64,000 bases of DNA from NCBI GenBank assembly GCA_017546205.1, contig JAFYXJ010000009.1:17220-81219 (forward strand). Direction: 5' to 3'. The position numbers and the translations under genes were made by a program. Positions 51,695 to 60,317 of this stretch are shown one piece after another (positions within the stretch are counted from its first letter, which is position 1; each line of letters starts with the position of its first letter). Under the pieces are notes generated by a model that worked only from the letters and a program-made list of their open reading frames with translations, made no database searches and was not told the DNA's origin. The DNA is from Clostridia bacterium (lineage in GTDB: Bacteria > Bacillota > Clostridia > Monoglobales > Monoglobaceae).

Positions 51695-52697
51695 TGATTT
51701 GAATCCGCTTTCCGTTTTCTTCATGGGACTGATATGCTGCAATCATGAAATCTACCATATCCACAGCTGCATCAATGCCATAAAGCTCATCGGAGCCACC
51801 GTTTACAACTGCATCAACCCAGGTTGCAACCGGAGTTTTGATGTCAATTTCCATATCGTCCAGAGAAAGAATCTCGGAGTTTTTGCCGGCAAGACGGAGT
51901 TCAGCAACATCATTACCGCCAAAGCGGGCATAGTAAGAACCCTCTGTGCCGTAAACAGCCAGTTCAAATACGCTGAGGAGGGGAGAAACATAGGTTGCTT
52001 CCAAAAGACCCATAGCACCGTTTTTGAATCTGACGTTACAAGATGCGGTGTCTTCTACCGGTTTGTGAATGATATCATAGGAGAAAGAGGAACTAACGGA
52101 TTCAAATGCACCCATGATATATCTTGCAAGATAGGTAGAGTTGAATCCCAGGTCAATCATAGCACCGCCGCCACTCTTTGCAGGGTCATACCAGTAGTGG
52201 GGAAGTGTGTCTTTGTATCCCTGGTCGTGACCGCACATACAACGGAAGTAAAGGGGGGTGCCCAGTGTACCCTCATCAATCAATTTCTTTGCATAGTAGA
52301 ATTGTTTGATTGCCAGACGGTTAAAGGAAATGCAGAATTTGATGCCGTTCTTCTTCACAGCGTCTCTGATTGCATAAGCATCTTCCAAGGAGTAGGAAAG
52401 AACTTTCTCGGTGAAAATGTGCTTTTTATGATTAGCTGCTGCAATCAAAATCTCTTTGTGGTCGGTAGGACAAGAGGTAACCAGAACACCGTCTACATCG
52501 TCTCTGGACAACAAGGATTCCAAAGAGGATTCTACATCAACGTTCCATTCTTCGCCCCATGCCTTTGCAATTTCAGGATCTTCGTCCCATACGCAGGTAA
52601 CTTTACAGTCGGGCAAGCCTACAAATTCTTTTAAGTATCTTTGGTCATCCTGATGAGAATGGGGATGCCATCTGCTGATTAATCCAATTCTAAACAT
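51687..52697 (-). CDS. Gfo/Idh/MocA family oxidoreductase (second of three)
   Basis: A 336-residue dehydrogenase. The Rossmann start is less canonical (FRIGLISRWHPHSHQ), with KHIFTEKVLSY at the catalytic Lys region, where family members usually have EKP, so Val replaces the Pro after Lys. GGGAMIDLGFNSTYLA gives the active-site region, with Asn in place of the more usual His. These departures suggest a specialised or altered activity. It lies in the core operon between another oxidoreductase and the activase, and its stop overlaps the activase start. Confidence 0.9.
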   Translation of the reverse strand: MFRIGLISRWHPHSHQDDQRYLKEFVGLPDCKVTCVWDEDPEIAKAWGEEWNVDVESSLESLLSRDDVDGVLVTSCPTDHKEILIAAANHKKHIFTEKVLSYSLEDAYAIRDAVKKNGIKFCISFNRLAIKQFYYAKKLIDEGTLGTPLYFRCMCGHDQGYKDTLPHYWYDPAKSGGGAMIDLGFNSTYLARYIMGAFESVSSSFSYDIIHKPVEDTASCNVRFKNGAMGLLEATYVSPLLSVFELAVYGTEGSYYARFGGNDVAELRLAGKNSEILSLDDMEIDIKTPVATWVDAVVNGGSDELYGIDAAVDMVDFMIAAYQSHEENGKRIQING

Positions 52698-52713
52698 AAT
52701 TGATTCCTCCTAA

Positions 52714-53799
52714 TTAATTGAAGTAGTAAGGTTTACCGGTCTTAGCGGATTCATAGATACCCTCCAGAATGTGAGAAACAACCAGAGCGGTTTCCGGAGT
52801 GGTAACCAGTTCGCCTTTGCCAAGGATAGCATCGGTAAATACCTGCTGTTCCTTGATACGGGGAAGGTCTGCCTTGTTGGTGTCCATGTATGCAACACCG
52901 GCGGGGTCAAAATTGGGCTCGTGAATGTACTGCTTGTTGTTGCAGATACCATTGATTTTCAATGTACCATCATAGTTATCCATACCTGCTTTGGTACCGC
53001 AGATTCTGTATCTTACACCGGTCTGCTCTCTGGTGTTGAGTGCCCAGGAAGCCTCTACGATCAGAGTTGCACCATTTTCCATTTCCAGAAATGCGGATGC
53101 AAATTCTTCAACTTCATAGATAGAGGGATCCCAGTCGCCGAAGGGGTTTCCGGTTTCAGTCTGGTTTTTCAGTTTGTCGAAGGTCTTACCTACAACCATC
53201 TTGGGCTTGTAGTTGTTCATGATGTAAAGTGCAGTATCTACTGCGTGAGTACCAACGTCAATCAAAGCGCCACCGCCCTGACCATCCATCTGAAGGAATA
53301 AACCTTGGAGGGGAACACCTCTTCTGCGGACAACATTGGCATGTGCGTAGTACATTTCACCGAATACATCTTTTGCAGCCTCTGCTTTTGCATAAAGAAC
53401 ATCCGGGTCATACTTGTGCTGATAACCAATGGTCAAAAGCACGCCGGTTTCTTTTTGAACTTTGCACATTTCCAGAGCATCTGCATAGTTTGCAGCCATA
53501 GGCTTCTCGCACAGAACATGCTTGCCGGCTCTCATTGCAGCAATAGAAATTTCGGCATGCATTTTATTGTGGGTCAGGACTCTGACGTTGTTGATGGTCT
53601 CGTCTTTTAATAATTCTCTGTAATCGGTGTACACCTTTGCATCCGGTGTACCATATTTTTTTGCAGCAGCTTCTGCACGCTCAGGAATAATGTCACAAAA
53701 TGCAACCATTTCCAGTTCTTTAATCTCAGCGATAGAAGGCATGTGTTTTCCGTTTGCGATGTTACCGCAACCGATGATACCAACTCTCAATTTTTCCAT
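52714..53799 (-). CDS. Gfo/Idh/MocA family oxidoreductase (third, promoter-proximal)
   Basis: A 361-residue dehydrogenase with complete family motifs: RVGIIGCGNIANGKHMPS, VLCEKPMAANYADA with the catalytic Lys, and GGGALIDVGTHAVDTALY with Asp and His. A standard NAD(P)-dependent sugar or cyclitol dehydrogenase. It is the first gene of the minus-strand catabolic operon and is divergent from an AraC regulator across 125 bp. AGGAGTG precedes the ATG. Substrate unknown. Confidence 0.93.
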   Translation of the reverse strand: MEKLRVGIIGCGNIANGKHMPSIAEIKELEMVAFCDIIPERAEAAAKKYGTPDAKVYTDYRELLKDETINNVRVLTHNKMHAEISIAAMRAGKHVLCEKPMAANYADALEMCKVQKETGVLLTIGYQHKYDPDVLYAKAEAAKDVFGEMYYAHANVVRRRGVPLQGLFLQMDGQGGGALIDVGTHAVDTALYIMNNYKPKMVVGKTFDKLKNQTETGNPFGDWDPSIYEVEEFASAFLEMENGATLIVEASWALNTREQTGVRYRICGTKAGMDNYDGTLKINGICNNKQYIHEPNFDPAGVAYMDTNKADLPRIKEQQVFTDAILGKGELVTTPETALVVSHILEGIYESAKTGKPYYFN

Positions 53800-53924
53800 A
53801 ATTGTACACTCCTCATAAATAAATTATTTATTTTTCTTCATCGTATCACCAAACGCAATATTTTTCAATTAAGATATTAATAAAAAATGTTGCAATATTA
53901 TGATTTTTGTGATATTATAGAACC

Positions 53925-54752
53925 ATGAATCTATTATTAGCCTTTAAAGAACACAAAGAATTTAAGAAAAACAGACCATGGAGTTTCTGGCAATTCGGCC
54001 CGGAAGTCCGTTCCTTTATGACACCGCCCCATTATGCAGAGACGATTGAAGTTCTTTTCTTCTATGATATGGAGGGGGATGTTCATATCGGTGGTCAGCA
54101 TTTTACTCTGGGAGGAAACAGGGTCTTTTTTGTTGCGCCCAATATTGTGCATTCTATGAATTATAAGGCGTGTAAGGGAATTATCAAAACCTTAAAAATT
54201 AATCCTCCGCAATTAAAATCCTTGCTTGATTTGGATACGCTTTTAGAGTACCACGGTAAAGATTATTCGGATTTATGCATTTCAATTCCCATGGAAGAAA
54301 GCATCCAAATGATGCCGGAGGTCTTTGCGTCGGCGACCGATGTGAATGATGTGCTGATTATGATACTGAAGTTTTTTCAGGTGTTGCTCAATTATTCTAT
54401 GGAAGAAGAAAGTATTGGAAAAACATTACCGTCCGGTGAAGAAGAACTGCGTGAAATTATTCATTGGACAGAAGAAAATTATACCAGACGGATTTCCCTT
54501 GATGAAGTTTCCGATGTATTTGGATATACCAAACATTATTTCTGCCAGAAATTCAAAAAAGCAACGGGTATTACTTATCTGACGTATCTGAATAACCTGC
54601 GCATTTCCCGTGCATGCCGTATGCTGAAAGCGGGAAAGTCCATTGGAGAAACCTGTGACGGGTGCGGATTTGAAGATATGTCCTATTTTATTCAACTGTT
54701 TAAAAAAATTACCGGAACTACACCCAAAAAATATGTTAAGGAACTAAATTAA
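53925..54752 (+). CDS. AraC family transcriptional regulator of the catabolic cluster
   Basis: A 275-residue regulator with an N-terminal cupin-type effector domain (about 1-140: GDVHIGGQHFTLGGNRVFFVAPN) and two C-terminal helix-turn-helix units (LDEVSDVFGYTKHYFCQKFKK and the region ending in PKKYVKEL). It is divergent from the oxidoreductase-glycyl radical enzyme operon and shares its 125-bp promoter region, so it most likely activates that operon when the pathway sugar is present. No strong ribosome site is visible; an in-frame ATG at 53925 is the first possible start. Ended by a bidirectional terminator. Confidence 0.92.
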   Translation: MNLLLAFKEHKEFKKNRPWSFWQFGPEVRSFMTPPHYAETIEVLFFYDMEGDVHIGGQHFTLGGNRVFFVAPNIVHSMNYKACKGIIKTLKINPPQLKSLLDLDTLLEYHGKDYSDLCISIPMEESIQMMPEVFASATDVNDVLIMILKFFQVLLNYSMEEESIGKTLPSGEEELREIIHWTEENYTRRISLDEVSDVFGYTKHYFCQKFKKATGITYLTYLNNLRISRACRMLKAGKSIGETCDGCGFEDMSYFIQLFKKITGTTPKKYVKELN

Positions 54753-54781
54753 AAACAGCATCTCATTGAGATGCTGTTTTT
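54751..54781. terminator. Bidirectional terminator
   Basis: A 15-bp palindrome (54751-54765 with 54767-54781) with A-run and T-run, between the AraC gene and the convergent rubrerythrin gene. Confidence 0.92.
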
Positions 54782-54785
54782 GGAC

Positions 54786-55322
54786 TTAATAATTTTCTGC
54801 ATGAACTTCGAAATAACTCTGGGGATGCGCGCAGGTGGGGCAAATCTGGGGTGCGTTGGTACCTACTACAAGGTGACCGCAGTTGCGACACTCCCAAATC
54901 TTAACTTCGCTTTTTTTGAATACTTCAGCAGTTTCTACGTTGTTCAAGAGTGCACGATACCGTTCTTCGTGATGCTTTTCGATAGCAGCAACCAGACGGA
55001 ATTTTGCTGCCAACTCAGGAAAACCTTCTTTTTCTGCAGTTTCTGCAAAGCCTGCATACATATCGGTCCATTCGTAGTTTTCGCCGTCAGCCGCCTCTTT
55101 CAGATTTTGCTGGGTATCGCCGATGCCCTCCAGTTCTTTGAACCACATTTTTGCATGTTCTTTTTCATTCTCTGCTGTTTTCAAAAAGAGTGCTGCAATT
55201 TGTTCGTAACCCTCTTTTTTTGCAACAGATGCAAAATATGTATACTTATTTCTTGCTTGAGATTCACCGGCAAAGGCTGCTTCCAGATTTTTTTCGGTTT
55301 GTGTTCCTTGATATTTGGACAT
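54786..55322 (-). CDS. rbr: Rubrerythrin, canonical type
   Basis: A 178-residue protein. The N-terminal diiron four-helix domain ([38 protein letters not shown]) is followed by a C-terminal rubredoxin domain with CRNCGH and CPTCAHP. It reduces hydrogen peroxide to water using rubredoxin or NADH-linked electrons, in the cytoplasm of anaerobes. It is monocistronic with its own promoter and terminator. The reverse-type rubrerythrin at 10368-10910 is the second peroxide scavenger in the window. AGGAGG precedes the ATG. Confidence 0.97.
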   Translation of the reverse strand: MSKYQGTQTEKNLEAAFAGESQARNKYTYFASVAKKEGYEQIAALFLKTAENEKEHAKMWFKELEGIGDTQQNLKEAADGENYEWTDMYAGFAETAEKEGFPELAAKFRLVAAIEKHHEERYRALLNNVETAEVFKKSEVKIWECRNCGHLVVGTNAPQICPTCAHPQSYFEVHAENY

Positions 55323-55352
55323 GGAAAATTCCTCCTTTTTGAAATTTTATTT

Positions 55353-55381
55353 ATTGTAACATAATTTATAATAGGATGCAA
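55353..55381 (-). promoter_or_regulatory. Promoter of rbr
   Basis: On the minus strand: TTGCAT (55381-55376), 17-bp spacer, TACAAT (55358-55353). Confidence 0.75.
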
Positions 55382-55395
55382 GCATAAATATTCGG

Positions 55396-55424
55396 TTGCA
55401 ATTGTTTGGAGACTGTGTTAGAAT
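55396..55424 (+). promoter_or_regulatory. Promoter of the hemolysin III-like gene
   Basis: TTGCAA (55396-55401), 17-bp spacer, TAGAAT (55419-55424), divergent from the rbr promoter. Confidence 0.7.
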
Positions 55425-55444
55425 TAAAAAAAAGGGGTGATTGG

Positions 55445-56107
55445 ATGAGTTTGAAAGATAAAGTGCTTCCTGATTATACTAAGGGAGAAGAAATTTTTAA
55501 TATGGTCACCCATATCGTAGGCGGAGCCTGGGGTATTGCTTATCTGGTATTATGCGTGATTATGGCAGCCGTTCACCATAACCCTATGGGCGTTGTAGCG
55601 TCCGCCATTTACGGTGCATCGGTCATTATACTGTTTACCATGTCAAGCGTCTATCACGGAGTGAAACCCTCCAATGCCAAAAAAGTACTGCGGGTTATTG
55701 ACCATTGTACCATCTATTTGATGATTGCAGGAACCTATACCCCCATTGCACTCTGCGCGGTTCGGGGACAGAATACAGCCGCAGGATGGGTGCTGTTTGG
55801 TATCATCTGGGGTGTCACGGCACTTGCGACAACCTTTACCGCCATTGACCTGAACAAATACAAAAAATTATCCATGGTTTGTTATTTGGGCATGGGGTGG
55901 TGTATCGTAGCATTCTGGAAAATGACTTATGCTGCTATTGGGATAGGCGGTGCCATATTTCTGATTGCAGGAGGTATCCTTTATACCATTGGCGCTGTGC
56001 TTTATGGTATGGGGAAAAAACGGCGGTATATTCATTCGATATTCCACATTTTTGTTAATTTGGCAAGTGTGTGTCATTTCTTTTGTATATTGTTTTATGT
56101 TCTATAA
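55445..56107 (+). CDS. Hemolysin III / YqfA (PAQR-like) membrane protein
   Basis: A 220-residue protein with seven hydrophobic segments. Conserved polar residues are visible in the family positions: THIVGGAWG, MSSVYHGVKP, IDHCTIYLMIAGTYTP, and HIFVNLASVCHFF, with His residues that bind zinc in the PAQR superfamily. Despite the name, most members are not toxins; a role in membrane lipid or stress homeostasis is suspected. The ATG at 55445 follows AAAGGGGTGA. Monocistronic. Confidence 0.92.
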   Translation: MSLKDKVLPDYTKGEEIFNMVTHIVGGAWGIAYLVLCVIMAAVHHNPMGVVASAIYGASVIILFTMSSVYHGVKPSNAKKVLRVIDHCTIYLMIAGTYTPIALCAVRGQNTAAGWVLFGIIWGVTALATTFTAIDLNKYKKLSMVCYLGMGWCIVAFWKMTYAAIGIGGAIFLIAGGILYTIGAVLYGMGKKRRYIHSIFHIFVNLASVCHFFCILFYVL

Positions 56108-56153
56108 GAATAAACGGAAAAGAAAACATCGTTTTTCTTTTCCGTTTATTCTT
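56106..56153. terminator. Bidirectional terminator with 21-bp stem
   Basis: A perfect 21-bp stem (56106-56126 with 56133-56153), 6-base loop. It overlaps the last codons of dinB on the minus strand and follows the hemolysin III gene. Confidence 0.92.
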
Positions 56154-57336
56154 TGTATAGTTGTTTTAGATGTTGTTCTGCCAATAATTCTTTGGCAGTT
56201 TTCAGGCTTCCTTTTCCGTAGGACGAACGGAGTTGTGTCACTACCGCATCCAGAGCATCCTCGGATGATGTCAATTTTGTCTCTTCTGTAAAGGAGAGTT
56301 GCTCGTATCCGCAATCGGACAGGTTTCCGGTTGTTATGCCGATGAGACGTACCGGTTTTTGGGGAAGGTTCTGCATCAGCAACAGTTCTGCCGTCTGGTA
56401 TAAGTCATCTGCTTGATTGGTCAGTTTCCCGGAACAGGAGCGGGTGATACTCTGCATGTTGTAAAATTTTAATTTCAAGGTCACGGTCCGACAGAACAGA
56501 TGTTTTTCCTTTAACAGGTCGCTGACTGTGCGGGATAGGAGAAGCAGAGTGTCTTTCAAAACCGATAAATCGGTCACATCTTTCAAAAAGGTGGTTTCTT
56601 TGCCAATGGATTTGGCGGGTGCATTGGGAGTGACTTCCCGATGGTCAATTCCTTTGGCATAATTGATCATTTCCTCAGCGGAGATGCCGAACGCAGTCAG
56701 CCGTGAAAGGGATGTTTTGGCAAGATCCCCTACGGTGCGGATGCCCAGATGATAAAGTTTTTCTGCGGTTTTCGCTCCAATGCCGTAGAGGACGCCAACC
56801 GGTCTGTCTTTCATGATACGCTGAAAGGTTTCCGGACTGTCAATCACAAAGAATCCTTGAGGTTTCTTTTCCTCGCTGGCAAGTTTAGCAGTCAGCATAT
56901 TATAGCCTACCCCGACAGAACAAGTGGTGCCAACTGCCTCAAAAACTTCCTGTTGGAGTTTTTGTGCAATGGAGGAGGCGGAACCGAAAAACCGTTCGCT
57001 GCCGGTGACATCCATATATCCCTCATCCAGAGATAAAAATTCAATACAATCGGTGTAGGTCTGCATACAAGCGTGTACTTTTTCAGAAGCTTCGGCGTAT
57101 TTTTTAAAATGTGGCGTAATAAAGATGCCACCGGGACATCGGCGATACGCCTCCTGAGAACTCATGGCGGAATGGACACCGTATTTCCGTGCTTCGTAAT
57201 TGCAGGTAGAAACCACACCCCGCACATTGGGGGGTGCACCTACAATGACTGGTTTTCCTTTTAAGTCCGGATTATCCCGTTCCTCAATGGCGGCAAAAAA
57301 AGCGTCCATATCCAGATGGATAATTTTTCGTTCCAT
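56146..57336 (-). CDS. dinB: DNA polymerase IV (Y family)
   Basis: A 396-residue translesion polymerase. The catalytic motifs are IIHLDMDAFFAAIEERDNP at the N-terminus and FLSLDEGYMD (here Gly replaces the more usual Ala after SLDE), with VSVGVGYNMLTAKLAS nearby. Helix-hairpin-helix and little-finger domains follow. It copies past DNA lesions with low fidelity. It is the last gene of the rlmB-ymdB-pgeF-dinB operon, starting 4 bases after pgeF ends, and no LexA box is visible in front of it. Confidence 0.95.
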   Translation of the reverse strand: MERKIIHLDMDAFFAAIEERDNPDLKGKPVIVGAPPNVRGVVSTCNYEARKYGVHSAMSSQEAYRRCPGGIFITPHFKKYAEASEKVHACMQTYTDCIEFLSLDEGYMDVTGSERFFGSASSIAQKLQQEVFEAVGTTCSVGVGYNMLTAKLASEEKKPQGFFVIDSPETFQRIMKDRPVGVLYGIGAKTAEKLYHLGIRTVGDLAKTSLSRLTAFGISAEEMINYAKGIDHREVTPNAPAKSIGKETTFLKDVTDLSVLKDTLLLLSRTVSDLLKEKHLFCRTVTLKLKFYNMQSITRSCSGKLTNQADDLYQTAELLLMQNLPQKPVRLIGITTGNLSDCGYEQLSFTEETKLTSSEDALDAVVTQLRSSYGKGSLKTAKELLAEQHLKQLYKE

Positions 57337-57340
57337 GGTT

Positions 57341-58129
57341 TCACCTCAGCATAATAACAGCACCCTGACGTCCGGTATGTTCCTTGTGGGTGCGGTAGGA
57401 ATAAAACTGATGCTGCTGACAGACGGTACAAACGCCGCTCATGTCAATATTTTTTGGAGAAAGTCCTGCATCCAGCAGTTGATTGCGGTTCATTTCCCAG
57501 ATATCCACCAGAACCTTGTCAGGAGAGGTTTCCCGCACAAATTCGGGAGGAAAGATTTCTGCATCTTTTTTTCCAAAGGCAAAACAACAAGGACCGATAC
57601 CCGGCCCGATTGCTGCCAGAATATCTTGGGGATTGCAGTCAAATTCCCGTTCCATCATAGCAACAGCTTTCTTGCCGATTTCTTTGAGGGTACCACGCCA
57701 TCCTGCATGGACAGCAGCAATGACCTCTTTTTCCGGATCCAGAAAAAGAAGGGGGATACAGTCGGCGGAAAAAACAACCAGAGGTACACCTTTCAGGTTG
57801 GTCATCAATCCATCGGTATCCTCAATATCACTTGGCTTGCTGATTCCTTTTCCCATATCCTCCGGCGTGATCAGACGAATGCAGTCGGTGTGGGTTTGCT
57901 TGGCAAGGACGGTGTGGGAAAGGTTCAATCCCAAATCCTCTGCAACCAGGCGATAATTTTCCATGACATCGTCGGGATTGTCACCAACACGAAATCCCAG
58001 ATTCAGCCCTTCTATTTTTCCGTGGCTGACTCCGCCCAGACGGGAGGTAAAGCCGTGGCTGACACGGCGAGTCAAAAGAAACGGCTCTGATTGAAGATAG
58101 AGCCGTCCGTTTGTTTTATATTGTTGCAT
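57341..58129 (-). CDS. pgeF: Peptidoglycan editing factor / polyphenol oxidase family protein
   Basis: A 262-residue protein of the YfiH/DUF152 family. Copper/zinc-type ligands are visible: TVLAKQTHTD, VFSADCIPLLF (Cys) and AAVHAGWRGTLKEI (His). Homologues remove wrongly incorporated serine from peptidoglycan precursors (PgeF) or have laccase or purine-nucleoside phosphorylase activity. Its place in the genome between dinB and ymdB gives no further clue. It starts 9 bases after the ymdB stop. Confidence 0.93.
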   Translation of the reverse strand: MQQYKTNGRLYLQSEPFLLTRRVSHGFTSRLGGVSHGKIEGLNLGFRVGDNPDDVMENYRLVAEDLGLNLSHTVLAKQTHTDCIRLITPEDMGKGISKPSDIEDTDGLMTNLKGVPLVVFSADCIPLLFLDPEKEVIAAVHAGWRGTLKEIGKKAVAMMEREFDCNPQDILAAIGPGIGPCCFAFGKKDAEIFPPEFVRETSPDKVLVDIWEMNRNQLLDAGLSPKNIDMSGVCTVCQQHQFYSYRTHKEHTGRQGAVIMLR

Positions 58130-58138
58130 AGTTGCTCC

Positions 58139-58927
58139 TTAATAGGGTAGATTGGATGAAGAAAATCTTACCCGTTCTATGGCCGTGGTTTTTCCGGTCT
58201 TTGGGTCAATATCAAAAATACAACCGTTAAACCAGACTTCACCCTCAGCCTTTTCAAATCGATACCGTTTTCCTGCGTGATAGTAAAAATCGATGATAAT
58301 CTCTTTTTTGACGCCCAGCACAGAATCTTCTACGCCGGTCATGCCAAGATCGGAGATGTATCCTGTTCCCCCCTTGAGAATCCGCTCATCCGCAGTTTGC
58401 ACATGGGTATGTGTGCCGAAAACACCGCTTACCTTTCCGTCGAGAAAATATCCCATGGCAAGACGCTCACTGGTTGCTTCTGCGTGCATATCCACTAAAA
58501 TGATATCAGCATCCATACCTTTCAATGCTCGTTCTACAGCGTGAAAGGGGCAGTCTGCCGGAGACATATCGACTCTTCCAATCAGGTTGATAACGCCAAT
58601 TCGGGCAATTCCGGTATCTTTGACCACATAACCGACACCTTCCGTTTCCGGAGGAAAATTCAGGGGACGGATAATATTGGGATTATCCTCCAGTACGTGC
58701 TCTGCTTCCCGGTTTGCAAAGGTATGGTTGCCCATGGTAATAACATCCACACCACGGGTAATCAAGGCATCGGCAATCTCTGCGGTGATGCCGTTGGTGT
58801 TGGCGGAGTTTTCTCCATTGGCAATACAAAAATCAATGCGATAGAAATCCCGGATGCGATTTAAGTTGTTATAGACAAATTCCCGTCCGTCTTCGGCAAC
58901 AATATCTCCAATTGCAAGAATTCTCAT
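58139..58927 (-). CDS. ymdB: YmdB-like calcineurin-type metallophosphoesterase
   Basis: A 262-residue phosphoesterase of the YmdB/TIGR00282 type. Metal motifs: LAIGDIVAEDGREF, ANGENSANTNG, MGNHTFANRE and VFGTHTHVQT. In Bacillus the homologue is a cyclic-nucleotide phosphodiesterase that influences biofilm and motility decisions, and in many Bacillota it lies near rny. Here it overlaps rlmB by 4 bases. Confidence 0.95.
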   Translation of the reverse strand: MRILAIGDIVAEDGREFVYNNLNRIRDFYRIDFCIANGENSANTNGITAEIADALITRGVDVITMGNHTFANREAEHVLEDNPNIIRPLNFPPETEGVGYVVKDTGIARIGVINLIGRVDMSPADCPFHAVERALKGMDADIILVDMHAEATSERLAMGYFLDGKVSGVFGTHTHVQTADERILKGGTGYISDLGMTGVEDSVLGVKKEIIIDFYYHAGKRYRFEKAEGEVWFNGCIFDIDPKTGKTTAIERVRFSSSNLPY

Positions 58928-59679
58928 GAAAGTTCCCCTTTCTCTAACTTTTGGCGAACTGCTTCATAAAGCAATACGCCTGCGGCAACGGATGCATTTA
59001 GGGATTCAATTTTTCCGATCATGGGAATCTTTACCAGAAAATCACAGGATTCCCGAACAAGTCGGCTCATGCCCTCGCCTTCGCTGCCGATAACAATACC
59101 AAGAGGGCCGGTCAGACTGCATTGGGTGTGCATCTGGCTTCCCTCCAAAGCAGTACCTACAATCCAGACGCCTGCTTTTTTCAAAGATTCTATGGTGCGG
59201 GCAAGATTGGTTACCCGTGCCACCGGCGTATATTCTACCGCACCTGCTGCAACCTTGGAAACTGTTGCGTTTAAGGAGACGCTGCGATTTTTGGGAATAA
59301 TTACTCCATGCGCTCCTGCTGCATTGGCACTGCGGATAATACTGCCGAGGTTGTGAGGGTCGGAAATGCCGTCTGCAATCACCAGAAAGGGCGATTCCCC
59401 TTTGGATTCTGCAAGGGCAAGAATATCCGCCACTTCTACATAACTGTGAGAAGCAATGGCGGCAACGGCTCCCTGATGGTTTTCGCCATCACAAAGGCTG
59501 TCCAGTTTCCGCTTATCTACAAACCGATAGAGGATATTTCCCTCTTTACACAGACGCAGAATTTCCTGCATCTGACTATGCCGGAGTCCATCTTGAAGAA
59601 ACACTTTGTCGATGGTGGTTGTTCCGGTTTTCAATGCTTCTATCACGGGATTCCGCCCGTAAATCATATCGTCTTTCAT
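58924..59679 (-). CDS. rlmB: 23S rRNA (guanosine-2251-2'-O)-methyltransferase
   Basis: A 251-residue SPOUT/TrmH family methyltransferase. The N-terminal substrate-binding domain (IYGRNPVIEAL) is followed by SPOUT motifs DPHNLGSIIRSANAAGAHGVI, LGIVIGSEGEGMSRL and IPMIGKIESLNASVAAGVLLYE (in pieces), which form the knotted SAM site. The ATG at 59679 is six bases after GGAGG; the ATG at 59685 directly abuts that site and is rejected. First gene of the four-gene minus-strand operon. Confidence 0.96.
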   Translation of the reverse strand: MKDDMIYGRNPVIEALKTGTTTIDKVFLQDGLRHSQMQEILRLCKEGNILYRFVDKRKLDSLCDGENHQGAVAAIASHSYVEVADILALAESKGESPFLVIADGISDPHNLGSIIRSANAAGAHGVIIPKNRSVSLNATVSKVAAGAVEYTPVARVTNLARTIESLKKAGVWIVGTALEGSQMHTQCSLTGPLGIVIGSEGEGMSRLVRESCDFLVKIPMIGKIESLNASVAAGVLLYEAVRQKLEKGELS

Positions 59680-59739
59680 ATGCATCCTCCTTGGATGTTT
59701 CTTTTTGTAGTGTAACACAGTTTCGGAAAATTTTCAATA

Positions 59740-59775
59740 TAAAAATCCCCCAAAGCAGAGCAAGGGGGATTTGCG
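59740..59775 (-). terminator. Terminator of the ECF transporter gene
   Basis: A 9-bp stem (59772-59764 with 59751-59743) with a T-run following on the minus strand. Confidence 0.88.
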
Positions 59776-60270
59776 TTACGGTTTTCTTAACACTTGTTTT
59801 GCGATTGGCAAAAGCAAGGCGGTTGCAAGAATACTCATGATCCATTGGGTAGGTGAAAGCAAAGTAATCAGTGCGACCTCCAATCCATAAAGGAAAAAGT
59901 CCACCAGGAAATATCCGCTTGCAACAATAACATGGGCAAGGATTGCGGCAGATAGCAATCGTATCACATGGGTTTCATGTCTATATATCAATTTTCCCAC
60001 CAAGAGACCCAGCAATCCTTTTATCAAAAGAGTCGGGACGGCATAGATGGGATATCCGCCGATAATATCAGCCAGGCATTGCCCGATACCTCCGCATATT
60101 GCGGCGGGAAGTGGTCCCAGAAAAGCACCGGTCAGATAAATTATGCAGTCTCCCATGTGTGCATACCCGTTTCCTAACGGAATGCGGGGAAACAAGGTCA
60201 GTACGGCGGTCAATGCGGTCAGCATAGAACAACGTACCAGAAAAGTCAAAGAAATAGAATGTTTTTTCAT
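59776..60270 (-). CDS. ECF transporter S component
   Basis: A 164-residue membrane protein with five to six helices, typical of the substrate-binding S subunit of energy-coupling factor transporters (PF07155-like: HMGDCIIYLTGAFLGPLPAAICGGIGQCLADIIGG, quoted here as the region around residues 38-72). It would share a general ECF module encoded elsewhere to import a vitamin or a related compound. No riboswitch is seen upstream. It has a strong promoter of its own. Vitamin not predictable. Confidence 0.87.
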   Translation of the reverse strand: MKKHSISLTFLVRCSMLTALTAVLTLFPRIPLGNGYAHMGDCIIYLTGAFLGPLPAAICGGIGQCLADIIGGYPIYAVPTLLIKGLLGLLVGKLIYRHETHVIRLLSAAILAHVIVASGYFLVDFFLYGLEVALITLLSPTQWIMSILATALLLPIAKQVLRKP

Positions 60271-60288
60271 AGTCTACACCTCAAAGGC

Positions 60289-60317
60289 AGTATACCATAA
60301 AAATCCAATTATGTCAA
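60289..60317 (-). promoter_or_regulatory. Promoter of the ECF transporter gene
   Basis: On the minus strand: TTGACA (60317-60312), 17-bp spacer, TATACT (60294-60289). It overlaps the end of the upstream gene. Confidence 0.85.

Noticed and set aside
51699..52634. 311-codon open frame on the plus strand
   Set aside because: It is antisense to a MocA-type oxidoreductase with intact family motifs; no ribosome site or domain.
54786..55322. PerR box in front of the canonical rubrerythrin gene
   Set aside because: Sequence around 55355-55373 is A+T-rich and loosely similar to the half-site, but the palindrome is poor compared with that at 11361-11379.
57200..58090. 296-codon open frame on the plus strand
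   Set aside because: It is antisense to pgeF, which has its Cys and His ligands and sits in an operon with correct spacing.
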